The notes beneath the pieces were generated by a model. It saw nothing but the letters and a program-made list of their open reading frames with translations, searched no databases and was not told the DNA's origin. A stretch of 64,000 nucleotides of DNA from Variovorax sp. Root318D1 (lineage in GTDB: Bacteria; Pseudomonadota; Gammaproteobacteria; Burkholderiales; Burkholderiaceae_C): NCBI RefSeq assembly GCF_001424835.1, contig NZ_LMCQ01000019.1:45011-109010 (forward strand). The letters run 5' to 3'. The stretch's first letter is position 1. Every line of letters starts with the position of its first letter. A program made the position numbers and the translations under genes. Shown here in pieces: positions 52,779 to 60,732 of the stretch.

Positions 52779-54392
52779 TCAGCCTGCGGCGATGCGGCTC
52801 CATTCGAGCCCATGCTTTGCAAGGTACTTTCGCAGCCGGTCGGCATCGTTCACCACGCTGCGCTGCGCGCGGGATGCCTGAAAAAGTTGCCGCCCCGCAT
52901 TCGACAGGCTGCGCGACTCGCGGCACACGCGCACCACCGCCTCCAGTTGCAGCCGGTCGAACAGGTCGAGCGCGGCCGCGCGGTCATCGCCGAGCAGGGC
53001 ATCGAGGTCGACATCCGCAGTGCCGCCGTGCCCGCTCCTCGGGCCTTCGCGGTTCCATAGCCACCGCAGCCGTGCGATCTCGGCCTCGACCAGCGCCACC
53101 GGAATGCGCCCGCCGTCCGCCAGCGTGGCTAGCCGTGTCACGCTGGCCGAGAGGTCGCGAAAGTTGCCGCACCACAGGGCCTCGGCGCTCTGCGCAAACC
53201 GCAGGTAGGCCGCGCGCGCTTCGGCGTTGAAACGCACCACGCGATGGTTCTCGCTCGCGTGAATGGCCAGCAGGTGGTCGATGTTCGGTTCGATGTCTTC
53301 AGGCCGCTGCGCGAGGCCGGGCAGGTCGTAGGTCCAGAGATTGATGCGCGCGAACAAGTCTTCGCGAAAACGCCCGCCCGCCACGTCGCTGCGCAGATCG
53401 CGGTTGGTGCCGGCAATGAGCTGGAAGTCGCTTTCCACTTCCTTGTCGGCGCCGACCGGGAAGAAGCGCTTTTCCTCGATGGCCTTGAGCAGCATGGCCT
53501 GTTCGTCCAGCCCGAGTTCGCCGATCTCGTCGAGAAAGAGCGCACCCTGGTGCGCCGTCCGCAGCAGGCCCGCGCGCTCGCCCGCCGCGCCGGTGAACGC
53601 GCCCTTCTTGTGGCCGAACAGCGTGGATGCGGCACCGTCGCCGCGGAGCGTGGCGCAGTTGACTTCAACGAAGGCGCCCGTCACCTGGTGGCGCGCCTGC
53701 TTGAGCTCGAACATGCGCCGAGCCAGGAACGACTTGCCCGCGCCGGTCGGACCCACCAGCAATATTGGCGCGCGCGAACGTACGGCCACGCGCTCGATCT
53801 CGTCGATGAGCGCATTGAAGCGAGCGTTGCGCGTGGCGATGCCGCTCTTCAGGAAGGCGACCGCATCGCGCTGCTCGGCATCGAAGCGCCGCGCGATGGC
53901 GTCGTAGCGCGACAGGTCGAGATCGATCAGCGCGATCTCGCCCGGATTGCCCGCGCGCTGCCGCTTGGGCGGCGAGGTCTGCGCAAGCACGCCCGGAACC
54001 ACGCGCGATTCGGCCAGCAGGAACATGCAGATCTGCGCCACGTGCGTGCCGGTGGTGATGTGCGCCCAGTACTGCTCGCGCTCGGTGTCGAAAGGATAGG
54101 CGCGCGCCCAGTCGTAGAGGCGGGTGTAGACCTCGCCGAAATCCCAGGGGTCCTCCAAGTCGACGGGAACGAGGTTGACCTGCGTCTCGGGCGACACGGT
54201 GGCGATGTCGGCCCTGACCACCTCGGCAAGCGCCTTGTGCTTGAGCGTGTAGAGCAGCTCCATGCGCGCGACGACCATGTCGTCGTGCTGGGCCAGCGAG
54301 ACCGTGGGGCGCCACTTCTCCCATCGGCCGGTGCCTTGTCCGGCGTCGAGCTGCGTGCCGAGGAAGCCGATGACGACGGTGGGTTTCTTCAT
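52779..54392 (-). CDS. rtcR: RtcR, sigma54 activator of RNA repair operon
   Basis: This 537-residue protein has an N-terminal CARF-type sensor domain (about 1-185; GFLGTQLD, ITTGTHVAQIC) that in RtcR binds RNA-derived ligands. The AAA+ core has Walker A GPTGAGKS (214-221), the sigma54 loop GAFTGA (264-269) and FLDEIGELG, and a C-terminal helix-turn-helix ends in ASVNDADRLRKYLAKHGL-like sequence. It matches E. coli RtcR closely over its length. ATG at 54392 is chosen over an upstream in-frame ATG because the family begins MKKPTVV. It is divergent from the operon it should activate, with binding-site-like repeats between. Confidence 0.96.
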   Translation of the reverse strand: MKKPTVVIGFLGTQLDAGQGTGRWEKWRPTVSLAQHDDMVVARMELLYTLKHKALAEVVRADIATVSPETQVNLVPVDLEDPWDFGEVYTRLYDWARAYPFDTEREQYWAHITTGTHVAQICMFLLAESRVVPGVLAQTSPPKRQRAGNPGEIALIDLDLSRYDAIARRFDAEQRDAVAFLKSGIATRNARFNALIDEIERVAVRSRAPILLVGPTGAGKSFLARRMFELKQARHQVTGAFVEVNCATLRGDGAASTLFGHKKGAFTGAAGERAGLLRTAHQGALFLDEIGELGLDEQAMLLKAIEEKRFFPVGADKEVESDFQLIAGTNRDLRSDVAGGRFREDLFARINLWTYDLPGLAQRPEDIEPNIDHLLAIHASENHRVVRFNAEARAAYLRFAQSAEALWCGNFRDLSASVTRLATLADGGRIPVALVEAEIARLRWLWNREGPRSGHGGTADVDLDALLGDDRAAALDLFDRLQLEAVVRVCRESRSLSNAGRQLFQASRAQRSVVNDADRLRKYLAKHGLEWSRIAAG

Positions 54393-54395
54393 TGG

Positions 54396-54499
54396 TTTGG
54401 ATAAAAGACTATCCAAAATTATAAGAACTTCGGATAAAAACTGCATCCGAAAGTCGATGCAGTCTGTCCTTGATCAAAAAATCTCTTTTGAAATCAAGG
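54396..54499. promoter_or_regulatory. Candidate RtcR upstream activator sites
   Basis: Three inverted repeats lie upstream of the sigma54 promoter: 54396-54403 with 54410-54417 (8-base arms, perfect); 54429-54435 with 54445-54451 (7-base arms, perfect); and 54468-54474 with 54493-54499 (7-base arms, 18-base spacer). The first two share a GGATA/ATCC core and their centres are about 33 bases apart, near three helical turns. This fits cooperative binding of RtcR on one face of the DNA. Confidence 0.75.
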
Positions 54500-54533
54500 G
54501 TTTGAATGCCCGCTGCGCTTAGTGGCCGGTAGT

Positions 54534-54549
54534 TGGCACACCCGTTGCA
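54534..54549 (+). promoter_or_regulatory. Sigma54 promoter of rsr operon
   Basis: TGGCAC at 54534-54539 and TTGCA at 54545-54549 match the -24/-12 consensus with the correct spacing (GG and GC dinucleotides 10 bases apart). The promoter is 57 bases upstream of the rsr start and downstream of the RtcR-type inverted repeats. Confidence 0.93.
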
Positions 54550-54606
54550 ATAAGGAGTGCATACCCAAATACGAAAACGCAAAAAAGAATCCGAGGAGAA
54601 GTCACT

Positions 54607-56160
54607 ATGGCAAACCTTCAACTTTTCAACACCCGCCGCGGCGCGCAACTGCCTGCGGGCAACGCGCTCAACGAAGCGGGCGGCGTGGCTTATTCGCTGT
54701 CGCCCAAGCATCAGCTGGCGCAGCTCGCGGCCACCGGTTGCCTGAACAGCACTTTCTACGCACAAGCGCAGGACCAGCTCGATACCGTGCTGTCCCTGGC
54801 CCGCGAAGTCGATCCGGTGTTCGTGGCCAAGACGGCCGTGTATGCCCGCCGCGCCGGCCACATGAAGGACATGCCCGCGCTGCTGGCCGCCACGCTGGCC
54901 GTGCGCGACGTGGCGCTGCTCGCCAAGGTGTTCCCCCGCGTGGTCGACAACGGCAAGATGCTGCGCAACTTCGTGCAGATGCTGCGCAGCGGCGCGGTGG
55001 GCCGCAAGTCGCTCGGCACGCGTCCGAAGAAGCTCGTGCAGCAATGGCTGCTCGAAGCGACCGAGGCGCAGCTGCTCAATGCTGCCGTGGGCAACACGCC
55101 CTCGCTGGCCGATGTGGTGAAGATGGTTCACCCCAAGCCCGCCGAAGCCTGGCGCGCCGCATGGTTCGCATGGCTGATCGATCGTCCGTATGCGCTGGAG
55201 GCGCTGCCTCCCGTGACGCAGGCTTTCGAACGCTTCAAGCGTGACCGTACTCAACCGGTGCCCGACGTGCCGTTCCAGATGCTGACCGCGCTGGAGCTGG
55301 ACGCCCAGGCCTGGGCGCAGATCGCGCAGCGTGGATCGTGGCAGATGGTGCGCCAGAACCTGAACACCTTTGCGCGCCACGGCGTGTTCGAGCTGCCGGG
55401 CCTCGCGGAGGCGGTGGCGGCCAAGCTATGTGACCCGCAGGCGGTGGCCAAGGCGCGCGTGCTGCCGTACCAGCTGATGGCGGCCTTCACCGCAACTGGC
55501 GCCGAGGTGCCGCACGTGGTGAAGGAAGCGCTGCAGGACGCGATGGAACTCGCGCTGGCCAACGTGCCGGCATTCGAGGGCCGCGTGGTTGTGTGCCCCG
55601 ACGTGTCGGGCTCGATGAGCTCGCCCGTGACGGGCCACCGCGGTTCGGCGACTTCGGCGGTGCGCTGCATCGACGTGGCCGCTCTGGTGGCTGCCGCCGT
55701 GCTGCGCCGCAATGCGGATGCGCGCGTGCTGCCCTTCGAGACGAAGGTGGTGTCGCTGAAGCTGAATCCGCGTGATTCGGTGATGACCAACGCGGCCAAG
55801 CTGGCGGCGGTGGGTGGTGGCGGAACCTCGTGCAGCGCGCCCCTGGCGCTGCTGAACAAGGAGAAGGCGCAAGCCGATCTGGTGGTGCTGGTGTCGGACA
55901 ACGAATCGTGGGCCGACCCTGCACGTGGCCGCGGAACCGCGACCATGCAGGAGTGGGCTGCGTTCAAGCAACGCAACCCGAAGGCGCGGATGGTGTGCAT
56001 CGACATCCAGCCCTATGCGACCACCCAGGCGCAGGAGCGTGACGATGTGCTGAACATCGGCGGCTTCAGCGACGAAGTGTTCAAGCTGCTGGCGGTGTAC
56101 GCCGCGGGTGGCCTGGGCGCCGACCACTGGGTGGGTGTGATCGAAGAGACTTCGATCTGA
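54607..56160 (+). CDS. rsr: Rsr, bacterial Ro60-like TROVE protein
   Basis: This 517-residue protein has an N-terminal TROVE HEAT-repeat ring (about residues 15-320) and a C-terminal von Willebrand A domain with an intact MIDAS motif, Asp332-x-Ser334-x-Ser336 in PDVSGSMS. In other bacteria Rsr binds Y RNAs and helps nucleases handle misfolded or damaged RNA. It is first in the sigma54-driven operon, with AGGAGAAG before the ATG. The Y-RNA-like array follows directly, which strongly supports an RNA-binding role. Confidence 0.95.
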   Translation: MANLQLFNTRRGAQLPAGNALNEAGGVAYSLSPKHQLAQLAATGCLNSTFYAQAQDQLDTVLSLAREVDPVFVAKTAVYARRAGHMKDMPALLAATLAVRDVALLAKVFPRVVDNGKMLRNFVQMLRSGAVGRKSLGTRPKKLVQQWLLEATEAQLLNAAVGNTPSLADVVKMVHPKPAEAWRAAWFAWLIDRPYALEALPPVTQAFERFKRDRTQPVPDVPFQMLTALELDAQAWAQIAQRGSWQMVRQNLNTFARHGVFELPGLAEAVAAKLCDPQAVAKARVLPYQLMAAFTATGAEVPHVVKEALQDAMELALANVPAFEGRVVVCPDVSGSMSSPVTGHRGSATSAVRCIDVAALVAAAVLRRNADARVLPFETKVVSLKLNPRDSVMTNAAKLAAVGGGGTSCSAPLALLNKEKAQADLVVLVSDNESWADPARGRGTATMQEWAAFKQRNPKARMVCIDIQPYATTQAQERDDVLNIGGFSDEVFKLLAVYAAGGLGADHWVGVIEETSI

Positions 56161-56227
56161 GAAACGAGCGAGAGGGTGCCGTGGGCTTCGGCCTGCGGTG
56201 CCCGATCCGAAATGAATTGAACGTCGT

Positions 56228-56298
56228 CGTTCGGCGAATGCAGATGCGAGTACATCGAAAAAATGTTCTTCCTCGCATCGATTGTTGGTCGCCGAACG
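56228..56298 (+). ncRNA. Y-RNA-like element 1 (compact hairpin)
   Basis: A perfect 10-base outer stem (56228-56237 with 56289-56298) is separated by an asymmetric internal loop (ATGCA 56238-56242 against GATTGTTGG 56280-56288) from a perfect 8-base inner stem (56243-56250 with 56272-56279), then ACAT/ATGT. The loop signature, GCGA-ATGC on one side and ATTxTTGG-TCGC on the other, fits the Ro-binding region of bacterial Y RNAs. It has no tRNA-like module. It begins 67 bases after the rsr stop. Confidence 0.8.
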
Positions 56299-56319
56299 GG
56301 GATGAATGAATGAGTTTTT

Positions 56320-56414
56320 GTGCGAATGCAGGCAGGACTACATCTGGTGCGACCAGGGTTCGACTCCCGGCGCCGGTCTCCGGCGTGGTCTACGTCTTGC
56401 CATCCTTGTCGCAC
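56320..56414 (+). ncRNA. Y-RNA-like element 2 (partial tRNA mimic)
   Basis: Outer stem 56320-56325 with 56409-56414; internal loop ATGCA (56326-56330) against ATCCTTG (56402-56408); inner stem 56331-56338 with 56394-56401 (8 pairs, one G-U). Inside lie a T-arm-like hairpin with loop TTCGACT (56354-56370, one mismatch in the stem) and a 6-base acceptor-like hairpin (56371-56376 with 56380-56385). No D arm is visible, so the tRNA mimic is reduced. A T run follows (TGCTTTTTG). Confidence 0.75.
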
Positions 56415-56422
56415 TGCTTTTT

Positions 56423-56542
56423 GCAGCGAATGCTGGCGGAACTACAGCCTTCAACGCTCGGGGTCGCGGGTTCGAATCCCGCCGGTCGCAAGACCGTAGC
56501 TCAGTGGTAGAGCACGACTGTTTCGCCGATTTTTGTCGCTGC
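56423..56542 (+). ncRNA. Y-RNA-like element 3 with permuted tRNA module
   Basis: Outer stem 56423-56429 with 56536-56542 (7 perfect pairs); internal loop ATGC (56430-56433) against ATTTTTG (56529-56535); inner stem 56434-56442 with 56520-56528 (9 pairs including G-U). The interior carries a full permuted tRNA mimic: T arm (stem 56466-56470/56478-56482, loop TTCGAAT), acceptor helix 56483-56487/56492-56496 capped by GCAA, then TA and a D arm (56499-56502/56510-56513) with GG in the loop. There is no anticodon arm. This is the YrlA-type architecture. A T run follows the outer stem. Confidence 0.88.
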
Positions 56543-56553
56543 TTTTTGTTTTG

Positions 56554-56627
56554 AGGTGAATGTTCAACCCCGGTCTGCTTCGGTAGATAGCTCAGCTAAC
56601 AACCCGTCGCTCCTCGTCACCTTTTTT
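56554..56627 (+). ncRNA. Y-RNA-like element 4 (degenerate), with T-run end
   Basis: Outer stem 56554-56559 with 56617-56622, showing GTGA/TCAC where elements 1-3 have GCGA/TCGC, a compensatory change. Internal loop ATGTT against CTCCTCG (56610-56616). A UUCG-capped 5-base helix (56574-56578/56583-56587) is followed by TA and GCTCAG, exactly as the acceptor helix precedes the D arm in element 3. The T arm is not convincing. Six T's (56622-56627) follow, so it may also act as a partial terminator before rtcB. Confidence 0.6.
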
Positions 56628-56697
56628 ATTTGGCAAGTGCGGATATCGAATCCAGCGCTTGAATCAGACAGTCGTGAAGAATAGATAGAGAGAAAAA

Positions 56698-57921
<1,224 letters not shown>

Positions 57922-58000
57922 TGACTAAGCGGCTGAACGGCTGAGAGAACAACCGTCAACCAAGTAGAAAAACAGGTGCTCGCATGGCGAGTCTTCGATC

Positions 58001-58654
58001 ATGAAAAGCAACAAGCAGAGGCGCGCCGAAATCAAGGCCCGTCGCCTCGAACGCGCCGCCGACCTCAAGGCGAAGCTGCGCACGCAAGACGCCCGGCAGC
58101 TGTCGGCAGGCGGACTCGTGCCGGGCATGGCCATGGCCGACAAGTCGCGGCTCGCGCACTACAACACCACCTTTGGCGAGGTGCCGGATTTCTATCTCGA
58201 TCGGGCCTACACCTGTCGCGATTGCGGCGCACAAGAGGTGTGGACGGCCAAGCAGCAGAAGTGGTGGCACGAGGTCGCGCAAGGCTCGGTGTACAGCCAG
58301 GCCGTTCGGTGCCGTGCGTGCCGACAGGCCCGGCGCGCGCTGCGCGAGGCAGCGCTTCGCAACGAAGGCGCGAATCTGCTGGGTGACGAGGTGGCGAGGT
58401 TGCGCGCACTGGCGACGAAGAAGCCAACGGCGGACTCACTGGCACAGGTGGAGGCCGCCTTGCAGAGCAAGTGGCGCAGCCTGCGCGTGGTCGCGATCGA
58501 AGTCATGGGCCATTGGGCCGGACCCGCGCAGATCGAACGGCTGCAAGCATTTGTGGCCAACAGCGGCGACAGCTATGGAAGCTGGGAATACGAAGCGTCG
58601 AAGGCCGCGGCCAAAGCCCTGGCGCGAAAAGCAGAGGACGATTCGGAATGCTGA
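58001..58654 (+). CDS. Zinc-ribbon protein of unknown function in RNA repair operon
   Basis: This 217-residue protein has a very basic N-terminus (about 1-30, Arg/Lys-rich). A zinc-ribbon region follows with Cys72/Cys75 (CRDC) and Cys104/Cys107 (CRAC) enclosing WTAKQQKWWHE, like the probable zinc-ribbon Pfam family seen in small bacterial proteins. An Ala-rich helical C-terminus (about 110-215) resembles HEAT-type helices. The basic tail and zinc site suggest nucleic-acid binding. Its stop overlaps the RNase Z start by 7 bases, so the two are translated together. Confidence 0.85.
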   Translation: MKSNKQRRAEIKARRLERAADLKAKLRTQDARQLSAGGLVPGMAMADKSRLAHYNTTFGEVPDFYLDRAYTCRDCGAQEVWTAKQQKWWHEVAQGSVYSQAVRCRACRQARRALREAALRNEGANLLGDEVARLRALATKKPTADSLAQVEAALQSKWRSLRVVAIEVMGHWAGPAQIERLQAFVANSGDSYGSWEYEASKAAAKALARKAEDDSEC

Positions 58655-59604
58655 AGCTCACCTTCCTGGGGACGTCCTCGGGCACTCCCACGCGCCAGCG
58701 CAACGTCTCCGGCCTTGCGGTGCAATCCGTGCTCGGCGCCGACTGGTTCCTCGTCGACTGCGGCGAGGGCACGCAGCATCGGCTGCAGCAAACGCCACTG
58801 TCGCTGAATGACATGGCGGCTGTCTGCATCACGCATGTGCACGGCGACCATTGCTATGGCCTGCCGGGCCTGCTCGCGAGCGCCGGCATGGGCAGGCGGA
58901 GCAAGCCGCTGAAGCTGATTGCGCCTCTGCCGGTGCGGGAATGGTTCGAGGCCACGCGCCGCCTGACGGACCTGCATCTGCCGTACGAGGTCGAGCACGT
59001 GGATGTCGAATCCCGGGCACTTGTGTACGGAGCACCAGGTCTTCGCATCGAGCGCCATGTGCTGCGGCACCGTGTGCCAAGCCATGCTTATCGCGTGCAG
59101 GTGGAAACGCGTCGTGTGCGGCTGAAGGCCGATGCGCTGCGTGCCATCGGCCTGCCGCCCGGCCCTGCATGGCGTGCATTGCAAGGCGGCGAGGACGTGC
59201 CCTTCAACGGTACGGTGCTGCGCAGTGCCGACTTTGCCGAAATGCAGGTCGACACGGCGGCTGCCGTGCTGGGCGGCGATAACGCCGACCCCGCGCTGCT
59301 GTATGGCGCCTGCCAAGGCGCACAGCTGCTGGTGCACGAAGCCACCTATACGCAGGAGGTGCTCGACAAGGTCGGCCCGGGTCCGATGCACAGCTCCGCG
59401 CGCCTGCTGGCTGAAGCTGCGCAGGCCGCGGGCGTGCCCAACCTGGTTCTCACGCACCTGAGTCCGCGCCACCAGAACGCAGAGGGCATGGCGGCGCTGG
59501 TGGCGGAGACTCAGGCCCACTACCGTGGCAACGCATTCCTGGCCAACGATCTGGATGTTTTTGAACTCGACGGTGCTGGCAAAGTGACCGTCACCCACGC
59601 TTGA
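58648..59604 (+). CDS. RNase Z/ElaC-type metallo-beta-lactamase nuclease
   Basis: This 318-residue protein starts FLGTSSGTPTRQRNVSGLAVQ, as in tRNase Z, and carries the metal motif His63-x-His65-x-Asp67-His68 (THVHGDH), then HEATYTQEV and LTHLSPRH with further metal ligands. RNase Z cuts tRNA precursors after the discriminator base; ElaC-type members may also act on other RNAs. ATG at 58648 lies inside the end of the preceding gene. Its presence in an rtc operon suggests a role in trimming damaged tRNAs or the tRNA-like Y RNA modules. Confidence 0.92.
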   Translation: MLKLTFLGTSSGTPTRQRNVSGLAVQSVLGADWFLVDCGEGTQHRLQQTPLSLNDMAAVCITHVHGDHCYGLPGLLASAGMGRRSKPLKLIAPLPVREWFEATRRLTDLHLPYEVEHVDVESRALVYGAPGLRIERHVLRHRVPSHAYRVQVETRRVRLKADALRAIGLPPGPAWRALQGGEDVPFNGTVLRSADFAEMQVDTAAAVLGGDNADPALLYGACQGAQLLVHEATYTQEVLDKVGPGPMHSSARLLAEAAQAAGVPNLVLTHLSPRHQNAEGMAALVAETQAHYRGNAFLANDLDVFELDGAGKVTVTHA

Positions 59605-59674
59605 TTCGATGAACGAAGAATCGGGCGGCAGAAGAAGAATTTTTCATGAGCAACTACAAAGAAGGAGGCCGCCC

Positions 59675-60715
59675 ATGATCGAACTCGACGGCTCCCAGGG
59701 TGAAGGCGGCGGCCAGATTCTGCGCACCAGCCTCGCCCTTTCAGTGGCAACGGGCCAGCCGGTCGCCATCGACAACATTCGCGCGGGCCGCGCCAAGCCG
59801 GGCTTGATGCGCCAGCACCTCGCGTGCGTAAACGCCGCGGCCGAAATCAGCGGTGCGCAAGTCGACGGTGCCGAGCTTGGTTCGCAATCGCTGCGCTTCG
59901 TGCCCGGACCGGTACGCGCCGGCGAGTACCGCTTCACGATTGCCAGTGCGGGCAGCTGCATGCTGGTGCTGCAAACGGTGCTGCCGCCGCTGCTGCTGGC
60001 CGGCGCGCCGAGCCAGTTGCACCTGCACGGCGGTACGCACAACCCGATGGCGCCGCCGTTTCATTTTCTGGAGCGTGCCTTCGCGCCGCTGGTGCGTCGC
60101 TTGGGCGCGGACCTGCAACTGACGCTGCGCCGCTGTGGTTTCTACCCCGCCGGCGGCGGCGAGGTGGAAGTGACGATCGTGCCCGCGGTGGATGGGCTGC
60201 GGCCTTTCGATCTCGTCGCGCGCGGCGCGCTGCTGTCGGGCCATGCGGAGTGCCTGGCCCCGGGGCTGGCGCGGCACGTGGCAGCGCGCGAGCTGGAGAC
60301 CCTGGGCAAGATCATGGGCTGGTCCGGCGAACAGTTGCGGGTGGGTACTGCGCGGCAGAACGAAGGGCCCGGCAATGCATTGCTGGCCACGCTGGCCTAC
60401 GAGCACGTGACCGAGGTGTTTACCGCGTTCGGCGAGAAGACGCTGAGCGCCGAGCAGGTGGCGCATGCGCTGGTGAAAGAGCTGCGCGAGTTCCAGAAGA
60501 GCCAGGGCGCGGTGGGACCGCATCTTGCCGACCAGCTGGCATTGCTGCTAGGCCTGGCCGCATGGCAAAGCGGCAGCGCGGGCACTTTCACGTGCAGCGA
60601 AGTGACGGAGCACACGCGCACCAACTGCGCGGTGATAGAGCGCTTTCTGCCCGTGCGCTATGACATCTCGAAGGCGCCAGGCGCGGCCACCATCACGGCC
60701 CGGCCCGCCGGCTGA
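59675..60715 (+). CDS. rtcA: RtcA RNA 3'-terminal phosphate cyclase
   Basis: This 346-residue protein begins with MIELDGSQGEGGGQILRTSLALS and contains RAGRAKPGLMRQHL, NAAAEISGA and the adenylylated-His motif TEHTRTNCAV near the C-terminus. It converts RNA 3'-phosphate ends to 2',3'-cyclic phosphates using ATP, making RtcB-ready or protected ends. The AAGGAGG site just before ATG 59675 is very strong. It is the last gene of the operon and converges on the cyclase gene 17 bases away. Confidence 0.96.
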   Translation: MIELDGSQGEGGGQILRTSLALSVATGQPVAIDNIRAGRAKPGLMRQHLACVNAAAEISGAQVDGAELGSQSLRFVPGPVRAGEYRFTIASAGSCMLVLQTVLPPLLLAGAPSQLHLHGGTHNPMAPPFHFLERAFAPLVRRLGADLQLTLRRCGFYPAGGGEVEVTIVPAVDGLRPFDLVARGALLSGHAECLAPGLARHVAARELETLGKIMGWSGEQLRVGTARQNEGPGNALLATLAYEHVTEVFTAFGEKTLSAEQVAHALVKELREFQKSQGAVGPHLADQLALLLGLAAWQSGSAGTFTCSEVTEHTRTNCAVIERFLPVRYDISKAPGAATITARPAG

Positions 60716-60732
60716 CGAAGGCCCCGCCTGGC

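Noticed and set aside
56466..56513. A normal tRNA gene, suggested by perfect T-arm and D-arm sequences
   Set aside because: The arms are in the wrong order, no anticodon arm lies between them, and the acceptor helix is closed by a tetraloop. A permuted tRNA-like module inside a Y RNA explains it better.
56306..56554. An 82-codon reading frame across the Y RNA array
   Set aside because: It runs through paired RNA helices, has no recognisable protein pattern and no ribosome site. The structured-RNA reading is far stronger.
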